A stretch of 32,384 bases of DNA from an uncultured Lachnospiraceae bacterium (GTDB lineage: Bacteria; Bacillota; Clostridia; Lachnospirales; Lachnospiraceae), in NCBI GenBank assembly GCA_946040795.1, contig CAMGCK010000019.1:1-32384 (forward strand), given 5' to 3'. The position numbers were made by a program, and so were the translations under genes. Below the pieces are notes generated by a model. It searched no databases and was not told the origin of the DNA. It saw nothing but the letters and a program-made list of their open reading frames with translations. Position 1 is the stretch's first letter. Each line of letters opens with the position of its first letter. Shown here piece by piece: positions 15,407-24,277 of this stretch.

Positions 15407-16141
15407 ATGAAAGTCAGTATGTTTACCATCCGTGAGAATACGGCTCTCACGAAGAATGTATATCGCATGGTACTTGAGGGCGATGTATCCGAGATCACGC
15501 GTCCGGGTACCTTTGTCAACATCCGCTTAAGCGGCCTGTATCTGCGCCGTCCCATTTCCGTAAATGATACGGATGAGACCACTCTTACCATCATCTACAA
15601 GGTGGTCGGCAAGGGCACCGGGCAGATGGCCGCCATGACTGCCGGTGAAGAACTGGAAGTCATGACCGGTCTTGGTAACGGCTACGATACTGCTGTTTCC
15701 GGTGATCATCCGCTGCTTCTGGGCGGCGGTGTGGGTGTTCCCCCGCTTTACAAACTGGCCAAGGAGCTGATCGCCCAGGGAAAGAAGGTTTCCGTTGTGC
15801 TGGGCTTCAACACCGCGGACGAAGTGTTCTGTGAGGAAGAATTCAAGGCCATCGGCTGTGATACCGTTGTGGCAACGGCGGACGGCAGCTACGGCGTCAA
15901 GGGATTTGTCACCGACGCGCTGCCTGAAGAGTATACTTATTTCTACACCTGCGGTCCGGAGCCGATGTTAAAGGCTGTTTACAAGACAACGACGACTTCC
16001 GGTCAGTTCAGCTTTGAAGAGCGCATGGGCTGCGGCTTTGGCGCCTGCATGGGCTGTTCCTGCCACACCGTGACCGGTTACAAGAGAATCTGTAAGGACG
16101 GCCCGGTCCTTGTAAAGGAGGAAATCTTATGGAACGCTTAA
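15407..16141 (+). CDS. pyrK: Dihydroorotate dehydrogenase B, electron transfer subunit
   Basis: Passes electrons from dihydroorotate oxidation in PyrD to NAD+ through FAD and a [2Fe-2S] cluster. The 244-residue protein has the FAD-binding YLRRPISV segment, a GGGVGVPPLYKLA nucleotide-binding motif and a C-terminal cluster motif with Cys at 209, 214, 217 and 229. An AGAGGT site precedes the ATG, and the 3' end overlaps pyrD by 13 bases. Its presence identifies the DHODH as class 1B. Confidence 0.97.
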   Translation: MKVSMFTIRENTALTKNVYRMVLEGDVSEITRPGTFVNIRLSGLYLRRPISVNDTDETTLTIIYKVVGKGTGQMAAMTAGEELEVMTGLGNGYDTAVSGDHPLLLGGGVGVPPLYKLAKELIAQGKKVSVVLGFNTADEVFCEEEFKAIGCDTVVATADGSYGVKGFVTDALPEEYTYFYTCGPEPMLKAVYKTTTTSGQFSFEERMGCGFGACMGCSCHTVTGYKRICKDGPVLVKEEILWNA

Positions 16142-17031
16142 AAGTCGATCTCTGCGGCATTGAAATGGACAACCCCGTGATCCCTGCATCCGGTACCTTC
16201 GGATACGGCTATGAATTCGCGGAGCTTTATGATATCAACGTTCTGGGGACCTTCTCATTCAAGGGCACCACAAAGGAGCCCCGTTTCGGCAACCCCACGC
16301 CCCGTATCGCGGAGTGCACGTCCGGCATGATCAATGCCGTCGGCCTTCAGAATCCGGGCGTTGAAAAGGTCATTGGCACGGAGCTTCCCAAGCTGAAGAA
16401 ATGCTTCCATAAGCCGGTCATGGCCAATGTTTCCGGCTTTGCCATCGACGATTACGCATATACCTGCGCGCTTCTGGACAAGGAAGAGCAGGTGGGATGG
16501 CTGGAAGTCAATGTCAGCTGCCCGAATGTACACGGCGGCGGCATGAGCTTTGGTACCAATCCGGAAGCGGCAGCGGCAGTGACCCGTGCGGTCAAGGCTG
16601 TTACCACGAAGCCGGTGATCGTCAAGCTGTCTCCGAATGTCACGGACATCGTCAGCATTGCCAAGGCTTGTGAAGAAGCAGGCGCTGACGGCATCAGCCT
16701 GATCAACACGCTGCTCGGCATGCGCATTGACCTGAAGACCCGTAAGCCCGTCATTGCAAATACCATGGGCGGTTTCTCCGGTCCGGCGATCTTCCCGGTG
16801 GCAGTCCGCATGGTTTACCAGGTGGCACACGCTGTGAATATTCCGGTCGTTGGCATGGGCGGTGTTTCCACTGCGGAAGATGTACTGGAAATGATGATGG
16901 CCGGAGCCAAGGCTGTTGAAGTCGGTGCACAGAATCTGGTAGATCCGTTCGTGTGCAAAAACATTATTGAAAACCTTCCGGCTGTCATGGACAAGTACGG
17001 TATTAAGACGCTGAAGGAGCTTGCGCTGTAA
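16129..17031 (+). CDS. pyrD: Dihydroorotate dehydrogenase B, catalytic subunit
   Basis: FMN-dependent oxidation of dihydroorotate to orotate, in a heterotetramer with PyrK. The 300-residue barrel has PASGTFGYGYEF near the N-terminus and NVSCPNVHGGG with the class 1 catalytic Cys at about 131. It also has KLSPNVTDI, GGFSGPAIFPVAVRMV, and the phosphate-binding GMGGVSTAEDVLEMMMAGA. The ATG lies within the end of pyrK and has AAAGGAGG upstream. Confidence 0.97.
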   Translation: MERLKVDLCGIEMDNPVIPASGTFGYGYEFAELYDINVLGTFSFKGTTKEPRFGNPTPRIAECTSGMINAVGLQNPGVEKVIGTELPKLKKCFHKPVMANVSGFAIDDYAYTCALLDKEEQVGWLEVNVSCPNVHGGGMSFGTNPEAAAAVTRAVKAVTTKPVIVKLSPNVTDIVSIAKACEEAGADGISLINTLLGMRIDLKTRKPVIANTMGGFSGPAIFPVAVRMVYQVAHAVNIPVVGMGGVSTAEDVLEMMMAGAKAVEVGAQNLVDPFVCKNIIENLPAVMDKYGIKTLKELAL

Positions 17032-17227
17032 GAAAGCATCGGATGTATTTGAATGTCCGGACGGCAGCGGTTAATGAGCGGTGAAACGGGGAAACCATAA
17101 TGGGGAAGTTTTGCCGTGAATGGAAAAGTTGATGGAACGTTCCCACAGGTTTGGGAAGGTTTTCAGATATAGAACAGAAGGCCCTCACGGGCCATGGTAA
17201 TCGAAAGTTTTTATCAAGGAGGAAATT
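17032..17227 (+). other. Short pyrD-pyrF spacer with two small hairpins
   Basis: This 196-base gap inside the pyr cluster contains TTCCCA/TGGGAA (about 17140-17157, followed by AGGTTTTC) and GGCCC/GGGCC (17180-17193). Neither has a clean T-run, so transcription probably continues. No supported small ORF or promoter is visible. The pyrF ribosome binding site CAAGGAGG ends the gap. Confidence 0.4.
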
Positions 17228-17926
17228 ATGGGTAGAGATGTCATCGTTGCGTGCGATTTTTCCAGCGCAGAAGCAACCTATGAATTTTTGGATAAGTTTA
17301 CCGGACGCAAGCCGTTCGTGAAGATCGGCATGGAGCTGTTCTATGCAGCCGGTCCGTCCATCGTAAAAGAATTAAAGGGCCGTGGCCACAAGGTTTTCCT
17401 GGACCTGAAGCTGCATGATATCCCGAACACCGTTAAGAAGGCCATGTCCGTTCTTTCCAATCTGGACGTGGACATCTGCAACCTGCATGCAAGCGGCGCC
17501 ATTCCGATGATGGAAGCAGCCCTGGAGGGCCTGACCCGTGCCGATGGTACCCGTCCGCTTCTGATTGCGGTAACGCAGCTGACTTCTACCGACCAGGAGA
17601 CGATGGAGCGCGATCTCTGGATCAAGGAGCCCATCGATCAGGTCGTCATGCATTATGCAGAAAACGCGAAGAAGGCCGGTCTGGACGGCGTTGTCTGCTC
17701 ACCGCTGGAAGCAGAAAAGGTTCACGACCGCTGCGGCAAGGAATTCCTGACCGTAACGCCGGGTGTGCGTTTCGCAGACGGCGATAAGGGCGATCAGAAG
17801 CGCGTCATGACGCCGGAGCAGGCAAAGCTGATCGGCTCCGACTACATCGTCGTGGGCCGTCCGATCACTGCCGCAGCAGATCCGGTGGCAGCATACGAGC
17901 GGTGTGTGCGTGAGTTCTGCGACTGA
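17228..17926 (+). CDS. pyrF: Orotidine 5'-phosphate decarboxylase
   Basis: Decarboxylates OMP to UMP. The 232-residue protein is a short group I enzyme. The catalytic Asp-Lys-Asp array is in DLKLHDIPNT (D59, K61, D64), followed by HASGAIPMME and the phosphate-binding end VTPGVRFADGDKGDQKR with VVGRPITAAADP. The start has AAGGAGG upstream. A 404-base gap follows before pyrE. Confidence 0.97.
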   Translation: MGRDVIVACDFSSAEATYEFLDKFTGRKPFVKIGMELFYAAGPSIVKELKGRGHKVFLDLKLHDIPNTVKKAMSVLSNLDVDICNLHASGAIPMMEAALEGLTRADGTRPLLIAVTQLTSTDQETMERDLWIKEPIDQVVMHYAENAKKAGLDGVVCSPLEAEKVHDRCGKEFLTVTPGVRFADGDKGDQKRVMTPEQAKLIGSDYIVVGRPITAAADPVAAYERCVREFCD

Positions 17927-18330
17927 TACGCGAAACAAAGCACGGTCATTCTGAGCATGGCCATTCATAATGTTCTCAGGTGATCTGGTTCAGGATCCCG
18001 GTCAGATCATGGCAGAGTTTTACCCGAGTTACGTGACATATTTCGTCTTCGGTGAAGGATTTAACTGATAAGTTCTCTTTATAAGAGGATCTTGAAAAAT
18101 CGCTCAGCAGAATCAAATTGATCTGAAATTGAGCAAAGAAATGTAGGAAATCATTCGCAGCAAATGGTCTGCGCCATGTGCTGTGTTGCATATTGGGAAT
18201 TATTACAGGTCCGACAGAATTTCGACAGGCATTTGCCGGCATCACTCGGTACGGCATGGAAAGCAGTTCCGAGAGAGAGGGAAAGGCCGGACGGAATTGT
18301 TTCGGACGGGAAATTTGAAAGGAGAAACAC
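17927..18330 (+). other. Long pyrF-pyrE intergenic region without a supported gene
   Basis: About 400 bases. It holds a TGATCTG/CAGATCA hairpin (17981-18009) shortly after pyrF with no T-run. I see no near-consensus promoter and no ORF with a ribosome binding site on the plus strand. A minus-strand frame of about 118 codons exists (17976-18332), but its ATG lies against the pyrE start without a usable ribosome binding site. The gap is much longer than others in the cluster and could hold an internal promoter or a decayed insertion. Confidence 0.4.
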
Positions 18331-18975
18331 ATGGATTACAGAACAATTATTGCCAAGGATTTACTGAAGATCAAAGCGGTATTTTTCCGCCCCGAAGAGC
18401 CCTTCACCTGGGCTTCCGGCATCAAGAGCCCGGTTTACTGCGACAACCGTCTCACCCTGACCGCTCCGGAAGTACGTACCGACGTTGAGAACGGCCTTGC
18501 AGCCCTCATCAAGGAAAACTACCCGGACGCTGAAGTTCTGATGGGTACTTCCACCGCAGGTATCGCACACGCAGCCATCACCGGCCACATTCTCGGCCTG
18601 CCGATGGGCTATGTCCGTTCCGGTTCCAAGGACCACGGCCGTCAGAACCAGATCGAAGGTAAGCTGGAAAAGGGCCAGAAGGTCGTTGTAGTTGAAGACC
18701 TGATCTCCACCGGCGGCAGCGTCATCGAAGTCGTCAATGTACTGCGTGAGGCAGGCGCTGAAGTCCTCGGCATCGTTTCTATTTTTACCTACGGCATGAA
18801 GAAGGGCCTGGTTCGCCTGGCAGAGGCTGAGGTCAAGAATGTTTCCCTGACCGACTTTGACCGCATTGCAGAAGTTGCGGCAGAAGAGGGCTACATCAAG
18901 GAAGCAGACATTGCCCGTCTGATCCAGTTCCGCAACAATCCGTCCGATGAAAGCTGGATCGGAGGCAACAATTAA
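18331..18975 (+). CDS. pyrE: Orotate phosphoribosyltransferase
   Basis: Joins orotate and PRPP to give OMP. The 214-residue protein has [16 protein letters not shown] near the N-terminus, [12 protein letters not shown], and the 13-residue PRPP motif [13 protein letters not shown] at about 118-130. The ATG follows AAAGGAG. The stop is immediately before the pyrB start, and the pyrB ribosome binding site (GGAGG) lies within the pyrE end, so the two are probably translationally coupled. Confidence 0.97.
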   Translation: MDYRTIIAKDLLKIKAVFFRPEEPFTWASGIKSPVYCDNRLTLTAPEVRTDVENGLAALIKENYPDAEVLMGTSTAGIAHAAITGHILGLPMGYVRSGSKDHGRQNQIEGKLEKGQKVVVVEDLISTGGSVIEVVNVLREAGAEVLGIVSIFTYGMKKGLVRLAEAEVKNVSLTDFDRIAEVAAEEGYIKEADIARLIQFRNNPSDESWIGGNN

Positions 18976-18976
18976 A

Positions 18977-19900
18977 ATGAGAAGTATCATCGATATTTCC
19001 GACTTAAGCGTAGAAGAGCTGCAGGAACTGATCGGTGTTGCGGAAGATATCATTGCAAACCCGGAGAAGTATCAGGACGCCTGCAAGAGAAAGAAGCTGG
19101 CAACACTGTTCTTTGAGCCTTCCACCCGTACCCGCATGAGCTTTGAAGCGGCCATGTACGAGCTGGGCGGCAATGTTATTTCCGTTTCCAGCGCGGCTTC
19201 CTCATCCGCAGCCAAGGGCGAATCAGTAGCGGACACGGTCAAGACCGTCAGCTGCTACACCGACATCATCGCCATGCGTCATCCCAAGGAAGGTGCTGCC
19301 TACGTGGCAGCGCAGAATGCGTCCATTCCGGTCATCAACGCCGGCGACGGCGGCCACTGCCACCCGACGCAGACCCTGGCCGACTTGCTGACCATCTGGC
19401 GTGAGAAGGGCCGCTTCGACAACCTGACCGTGGGCTTCTGCGGCGACCTGAAGTTTGGTCGTACCGTTCATTCACTGATCACTGCGCTTGCCCGTTACAC
19501 CGGTATCAAGTTCGTACTGATCTCCCCGCAGGAACTGAAGCTTCCGAGCTACATCAAGAAGGATGTGCTGAAAAGAAACGGCCTGCAGTACGTGCAGACC
19601 ATGGACCTGGAAAGTGTCATGCCGGAACTCGATATTCTGTATATGACCCGCGTTCAGAAGGAGCGTTTCTTCAACGAGGAAGATTACCTTCGTTTGAAGG
19701 ACAGTTACATCCTGAACCCGGAAAAACTGAAAAAGGCAAAGCCGGATCTTTGCATCATGCATCCGCTGCCGCGTGTCAATGAGATCAGCGTCGCAGTGGA
19801 CGATGACCCGCGTGCCTGCTATTTCAAGCAGGTGCTGAACGGCAAATACATGCGCATGGCACTGATCCTGAAACTGTTAAAGGAGGCCGGTACGATATGA
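18977..19900 (+). CDS. pyrB: Aspartate carbamoyltransferase, catalytic subunit
   Basis: Condenses carbamoyl phosphate and aspartate. The 307-residue length is typical. The carbamoyl-phosphate loop STRTR is at 49-53, followed by [24 protein letters not shown] and [11 protein letters not shown] start at the ATG at 18977, right after the pyrE stop. A ten-codon longer frame lies inside pyrE and lacks homology. It overlaps pyrI by 4 bases (ATGA). The adjoining pyrI suggests an allosteric holoenzyme. Confidence 0.97.
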   Translation: MRSIIDISDLSVEELQELIGVAEDIIANPEKYQDACKRKKLATLFFEPSTRTRMSFEAAMYELGGNVISVSSAASSSAAKGESVADTVKTVSCYTDIIAMRHPKEGAAYVAAQNASIPVINAGDGGHCHPTQTLADLLTIWREKGRFDNLTVGFCGDLKFGRTVHSLITALARYTGIKFVLISPQELKLPSYIKKDVLKRNGLQYVQTMDLESVMPELDILYMTRVQKERFFNEEDYLRLKDSYILNPEKLKKAKPDLCIMHPLPRVNEISVAVDDDPRACYFKQVLNGKYMRMALILKLLKEAGTI

Positions 19901-20313
19901 CAGTAGATTCCATCCAGAACGGCATTGTAATTGACCACATCACGGCAGGCAGCGCAATGCGCCTGTACGAGCTTCTTCATCTGGATGAGCTCGATGTGAC
20001 GGTGGCCATCATGAAAAACGTCACCAGCCGCAAGATGGGGCGCAAGGATATTATTAAGATCGATGCGGACATCGACATCGACCTGGACATCATCGGCTAT
20101 GTGGATCCGAAAGCCACCGTCAATTACATCAAGGACGGCGTGCTGGCGGAGAAGAAGGTGATCAAGGTTCCGGAGCGTCTGGTCAATGTGATCAAGTGCA
20201 AAAATCCGCGCTGCATCACTTCCACCGAACAGGAGCTGAAGCACATTTTCAAGCTGACGGACAGAGACAATAAGGTGTATCGCTGCGTCTACTGTGAAGT
20301 TAAGGCGCAGTAA
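19897..20313 (+). CDS. pyrI: Aspartate carbamoyltransferase, regulatory subunit
   Basis: Nucleotide-binding regulatory chain that assembles with PyrB. The 138 residues are close to the short clostridial form. The zinc site that holds the chains together is complete: Cys 101, 106, 130 and 133 in CKNPRC and CVYC. The N-terminal allosteric domain includes [10 protein letters not shown] and the segment [19 protein letters not shown] lies upstream. It is the last gene of the pyr cluster, followed by an intrinsic terminator. Confidence 0.96.
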   Translation: MTVDSIQNGIVIDHITAGSAMRLYELLHLDELDVTVAIMKNVTSRKMGRKDIIKIDADIDIDLDIIGYVDPKATVNYIKDGVLAEKKVIKVPERLVNVIKCKNPRCITSTEQELKHIFKLTDRDNKVYRCVYCEVKAQ

Positions 20314-20397
20314 AGCGGTATGGTGGGTATTAAGGTGTTTTGAAGAAAAGGCTGAAAATATTCAGAGATTAATTTTAAAAACATAGTGTATTAAAAG

Positions 20398-20436
20398 AAA
20401 AATCCCTGGGAAGGTTGACTTCCTGGGGATTTTTTC
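20398..20436 (+). terminator. Intrinsic terminator of the pyr cluster
   Basis: AAAAATCCC-TG-GGAAG, loop GTTGA, CTTCC-TG-GGGATTTTTT. The stem of 14 pairs has one symmetrical TG/TG internal loop and ends in a T-run. It lies 85 bases after the pyrI stop. The A-rich left side would let it work in both directions. Confidence 0.85.
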
Positions 20437-20598
20437 TTATATAGGGAAAATGCCCACTATGTTAATCAGATTGTTTCTCCGGAAAATTTATCTTTTCACG
20501 GCCGTTCATCTTTGCTTTGACAGGAAGCACAGATAGAGGCATCTATTCTTCTTCATATTCTTTTTTAATGCTGCTGATCTTATACTATTTTACTAAGT

Positions 20599-20975
20599 AC
20601 ATCAAATTTCTGTGTTTCCTAACCTTTTGATGCCTCTGTCATTTTGCTTTTTATATAAAGCATCAAATTTCTCTGTACACGGACTTTTTGATGCCTCCGT
20701 CATTTTCGCCCTTTTGCATAAAGCATCAAATTTCTCTGTACACGGACTTTTTGATGCCTCTGTCATTTTCGCCCTTTTGCATAAAAGCATCAAATTTCTC
20801 TGTCAACTCAATTTTTGATGCTCAACTCCCTTTCGGCTTTTTATTGGTTGCATCAAAAAAGCCCCAATTCTTCTTATTTGATGCTCATGCCTCATAATGC
20901 CATATACATGCAGCGTCAAAACCTCCTGCGCACTCGCATTTTGATGCTTTCAGAAGAATGAAGGCATATCAATGC
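20599..20975. repeat. Six-unit array of about 63-bp repeats with GCATCAAA/TTTGATGC pairs
   Basis: Units begin near 20599, 20660, 20723, 20787, 20850 and 20913, a spacing of 61-64 bases. Units 2 and 3 are almost identical over their full length, and the others diverge except for the boxes. Each unit starts with GCATCAAA and about 20 bases later has TTTGATGC, so each can fold into a hairpin. The period is close to 21 codons, which leaves repetitive open frames on both strands, but these have no ribosome binding site and look incidental. The flanks (20437-20598 and 20976-21071) are AT-rich and show no gene. Confidence 0.85.
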
Positions 20976-21071
20976 ATTAAGTTGCTGAAAATCTTTGTTT
21001 ACGAATATTGTACCTTATGAAATTTTGTCTCTATATGTGGAGTTTACCCTCTTATGTTAATAACAGGAACC

Positions 21072-22043
21072 TTACCGCATATGTTCCGGCTGAACCCGCG
21101 GCTTGGTAACTGTGGTGATGCCCTTCAGGTAATAATCCAGGAACTCTTTCACATGGTCGTAGAGAAGATCTCCGCCCATGGAGTGCGCACCGCCCGGAAT
21201 CAGGTACATATGGGAGGGGACATTGACGGCTTCCAGCGCGTTTCTCAGTCTGCGGCCTTCAGCGGGATCCACCATATTGTCCCGGGTGCCGTGAATGATG
21301 AGAAAGGGCGGTTCGGTTCCGTCGATGTAGGTCAGGGGACATGCCGCTTTGGATCGCGCGCGGAATTCTTCAGAAGTGACCGAAACCCCCATGATGCCTT
21401 CAAAGACGGCCGCATGCTTATAGGAGGCTGCGTCCTCCGGCAGCATATCGTAAAGTGAGACCGGACCGCAGAGATCGATGGCTGCCTGGACCCTGTAATC
21501 CGGAGCTGACAGATCAGCAAGGGGGGCATTACTGCAGGACAGGCCGTGAGGGTCCGCAGGTACAGCGGCCGGAACATTTTCCCAGGGAGCATACCCCGCT
21601 GATACCGCCAGCAGATTCGCAAGGTGCGCGCCGGAGGAATCGCCGGCCACGGCGATCCTGGATGCATCATAGCCGTAATCCCGGCCGTGCTGTTTCAAAA
21701 AGCGGACAGCGTCCTTCAGATCGTACATCTGCGCCGGAAACGGAGCGATGTCACTGTAGGTATAGTCGATCTGGGCGACGGCATAGCCGCGCTCTGTCAT
21801 CGGCAGAAGGAGGTTCCAGCTGCGGTTCAGCATATTCCAGCTGCCGCCGTGGATCCAGAGGATGACAGGCGGCAGCGGAGCGCGGTCAGAAGAAGCGCGG
21901 TCAGAAGAAGCGCGGTCAGAAGGAGCGCCGTTAGAAGGAGCGCCGTCAGAAGAATGGACAGCCGCAGCATCCGGTACATAAATGTCCATATGAAAGGTCC
22001 CCGTGGGACCGGTTTTATAGCAGATGTTTTCGTAAGATCTCAT
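21072..22043 (-). CDS. Alpha/beta-hydrolase (esterase/lipase, BD-FAE/HSL-like)
   Basis: A 323-residue predicted cytoplasmic esterase. The oxyanion-hole motif WIHGGSWN begins at residue 63, the nucleophile motif GDSSG is at about 133-137, and the acid and base are in GTRDNMVDPAEG and GGAHSMGG near the C-terminus. No signal peptide is visible. Residues 31-56 are an unusual insertion of five-residue repeats (APSDG/ASSDR type) encoded by a 15-bp tandem repeat. They lie before the first barrel strand, so they should not damage the catalytic site. The ATG at 22043 lacks a clear ribosome binding site, so the exact start is uncertain. Substrate is unknown; acetylated plant sugars are plausible given the neighbours. 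Confidence 0.85.
   Translation of the reverse strand: MRSYENICYKTGPTGTFHMDIYVPDAAAVHSSDGAPSNGAPSDRASSDRASSDRAPLPPVILWIHGGSWNMLNRSWNLLLPMTERGYAVAQIDYTYSDIAPFPAQMYDLKDAVRFLKQHGRDYGYDASRIAVAGDSSGAHLANLLAVSAGYAPWENVPAAVPADPHGLSCSNAPLADLSAPDYRVQAAIDLCGPVSLYDMLPEDAASYKHAAVFEGIMGVSVTSEEFRARSKAACPLTYIDGTEPPFLIIHGTRDNMVDPAEGRRLRNALEAVNVPSHMYLIPGGAHSMGGDLLYDHVKEFLDYYLKGITTVTKPRVQPEHMR
21876..21953. repeat. 15-bp tandem repeat within the esterase gene
   Basis: About five copies of a 15-base unit (GCGGTCAGAAGAAGC and variants GCCGTTAGAAGGAGC, GCCGTCAGAAGAATG on the plus strand). The unit is in frame and gives repeated five-residue blocks rich in Ser, Asp, Ala and Arg/Gly. Copy-number changes would lengthen or shorten the protein without a frameshift. 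Confidence 0.85.
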
Positions 22044-22095
22044 GGCAGGCGGTTTTATCCAGGACCGCGGCCTGCTGCAGTTTTTTACTCCTTAC

Positions 22096-22124
22096 TTGAT
22101 AGAATCGCCGTTTGGGAGTATGAT
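22096..22124 (+). promoter_or_regulatory. Promoter upstream of the Xaa-Pro aminopeptidase gene
   Basis: -35 TTGATA (22096-22101), a 17-base spacer, and -10 TATGAT (22119-22124), about 108 bases before the start codon at 22232. Confidence 0.6.
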
Positions 22125-22231
22125 GGTGATAAAATGGAAAGTATCGATGGGGTTATTATATATCGCTTTTCCGGAAACAACAAGAATGTGAGAAAAATCG
22201 TCTGCGAAGATGCCTAGAAAGGAGAACCATC

Positions 22232-23479
22232 ATGTCATTTGACAAACACAGAGCAGCCCTTGCCGACCTCATGGAGGACAACAGCGCGGTAATCGTCTAC
22301 GCCGGTATGCCGCAGCACACAAACGAAGACGGATATTCGGAATTTACAGTAAACAGCAGTTTCTTTTATCTGACCGGACTGGAGCGGGAGGGCATGATTT
22401 TTCTGATGTCCAAATGCGGCGGTGAAGTGAGCGAATATCTGTTCATCGAAGAGGCAGACCCGCTGGCTGAACGCTGGACCGGCAAGATGCCCACGATCTC
22501 CGAGGCAGCGGCGGTATCCGGTCTTCCGGAATCCAAGGTCCTGTACCTGCCTTCCTTTACGAGCCGCCTGAACTATCTCATGGCACGCACAAAGCTGGAG
22601 CATGTGTATTTTGATACCTTCCGTCATGATATCAACGATCAGCCGCATTACAATCTGGCGATGGCGCAGGAATTTGCCGCAAAGTGTCCCGGTATCGCCA
22701 TGCACGATCTTCGGAATCTGCTGGTTCCGCTTCGCACGGTAAAGGATGAAGAGGAGATCGACCGCACGAGAAAGGCTGTCGCAGTCACGAAAAACGCGTT
22801 GGAATTTGTCATGAAAAACCTGAAGCCGGGCATGATGGAGTACGAGGTCCAGGCAGATTTTGAATACTGCTGCAGGAAGCAGGGGACAAAGAAGCTGTCC
22901 TTCCCGACCATCGCAGGCTCCGGCTACAACGGCTGCATGCTGCACTATGAGACCAATGACCATGTGGCGGAAGACGGTACGCTGATCCTGCTGGACCTGG
23001 GCGCTAAGTATGGCAATTACTGCAGCGACATCACCCGTACATATCCGGTAAACGGTAAGTTTACGGAGCGCCAGCGCGCGTATTACGATCTTGTGCTGAA
23101 GGCCAATTATGCAGTACGTGACGCGGTAAGGCCCGGCATGACGCTGAAGGATCTCAACGACATTGCGAAGAAGATCCTGGGCGAGGGCCTGGTGGAAATG
23201 GGCAAGATCGATTCCGTGGATGAGGTTGGCAAGTATTACATGCACAGTGTGAGTCATTCCATCGGCATTGACTGCCATGACTGCACCTTCATGGACATGC
23301 CGATGAAGGCCGGCTGGATCATCAGTGACGAGCCGGGGCTGTATATCGATGAAGAGTGCATCGGCATCCGTATTGAGGACGATCTTCTGATCACGGAAGA
23401 CGGCTGCGAGGTATTGAGTGCGGATGTGATTCGTGAAGCTGATGAAATTGAAGCATTTATGAGAGGCGAATATGAATAA
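22232..23479 (+). CDS. Xaa-Pro aminopeptidase (M24B family)
   Basis: Removes an N-terminal residue next to proline from peptides in the cytosol. At 415 residues it has an N-terminal creatinase-like domain (from NSSFFYLTGLEREG) and a C-terminal pita-bread domain. The five metal ligands are visible: D255 and D266 (LDLGAKYGNYCSDITRTYP), H342 (VSHSIG), E367 (DEPGLY) and E382 (RIEDDLL). AAAGGAG lies upstream of the ATG. It overlaps the start of the broken GH5-like gene by 8 bases. It probably works with oligoendopeptidase F (25344) in peptide use. Confidence 0.95.
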   Translation: MSFDKHRAALADLMEDNSAVIVYAGMPQHTNEDGYSEFTVNSSFFYLTGLEREGMIFLMSKCGGEVSEYLFIEEADPLAERWTGKMPTISEAAAVSGLPESKVLYLPSFTSRLNYLMARTKLEHVYFDTFRHDINDQPHYNLAMAQEFAAKCPGIAMHDLRNLLVPLRTVKDEEEIDRTRKAVAVTKNALEFVMKNLKPGMMEYEVQADFEYCCRKQGTKKLSFPTIAGSGYNGCMLHYETNDHVAEDGTLILLDLGAKYGNYCSDITRTYPVNGKFTERQRAYYDLVLKANYAVRDAVRPGMTLKDLNDIAKKILGEGLVEMGKIDSVDEVGKYYMHSVSHSIGIDCHDCTFMDMPMKAGWIISDEPGLYIDEECIGIRIEDDLLITEDGCEVLSADVIREADEIEAFMRGEYE

Positions 23480-24262
23480 AAGGATCCGAATCGGCAAGAA
23501 ACAGGCAAATACGGGCGTGATGGATTTCTCTTATCTTTTGGATGCGCCGGCAGGCAAGCACGGCTTCATCACAGAACGGGACGGCCATTTTTACTTTGAG
23601 GACGGCACCCGCGGTAAAATGACGACCCCACCGGTCCGCTGAACCCGGCCGGTCTGGAGCGGCTGGACTATTTCATTGCCTGCCTCAGAGAAAAAGGCAT
23701 CTACATTCATATGGACCTTCTGGTGGCGCGCCAGTTTACGGACAAGGATGGGCTCGATTACGAGGGAGACCGTGTGTGGCCCAAGCTGGTCGGCAATGCG
23801 AACCGCCGTCTCATCGAACTTCAGAAAGACTATGCCACTAAGCTTCTGACCCACGTTAATCCCTACACAGGACTCGCTTACAAGGATGATCCCGCAGTCA
23901 TGACGGTTCAGATCGTCAATGAAAACTCGGTTTTCTATACCTTTGGCCTTCATGGCGAGAATGATTCCAGAAAACCGTATTTTGAGGAACTGCGTGTTCG
24001 TTTCAACCATTTCCTCCGCGCGAAATATGCGTTCAGAAGAGATCTGGAAGCGGCCTGGACCGTTGACGGAATTTCAACACTGGAGCCGGACGAGGATCCG
24101 GAAATGCTGACGGTGAAAATGCCGCCTTCCGGTGAACTGACCCAGCCGTTCTGTCACCCGATGGCATCCTTTGACGCGCTTTCATCACCGGCACGTTATG
24201 CGGATTTGATTCGGTACGAACTGGACGGAGAATACGCCGGAAACTTTGAAATTCTAATGTAA
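23472..24262 (+). pseudogene. Broken GH5-like glycoside hydrolase gene
   Basis: Two frames together match parts of one cellulase-like (GH5) protein. The first (23472-23642, 56 codons) carries VMDFSYLLDAPAGKHGF and DGHFYFEDGTRGK and then runs into a TGA. The second frame (from about 23618) carries NDDPTGPLNPAGLERLDYF, then MDLLVARQFTDKDGL and TVQIVNENSVF, the last resembling the acid/base Asn-Glu region. The segment expected between GTRGK and NDDPTG (about 55 residues, with the HHMD-type strand) is missing and the frame shifts there. The 3' end also stops early, after RYADLIRYELD. Its ATG overlaps the aminopeptidase stop. Family naming is from memory of conserved segments. Confidence 0.75.
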
Positions 24263-24277
24263 CAGACCGGTTCTGCG

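Noticed and set aside
17976-18332. Minus-strand ORF of 118 codons between pyrF and pyrE
   Set aside because: It lies opposite the pyr cluster, begins at the pyrE start with no usable ribosome binding site, and shows no family signature I know. Kept only as a gap to check.
20602-20897. Repetitive small ORFs on both strands over the repeat array
   Set aside because: They arise because the repeat period is a multiple of three. No ribosome binding site or promoter precedes them.
20599-20975. CRISPR array
   Set aside because: The period is near 63 bases, but whole units 2 and 3 are repeated, including the supposed spacers. The constant parts are only 8-base inverted boxes, and no cas gene is nearby.
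22235-23497. Minus-strand ORF of 420 codons opposite the aminopeptidase
   Set aside because: It mirrors the codon pattern of a clearly conserved plus-strand M24 peptidase and has no motif of its own.
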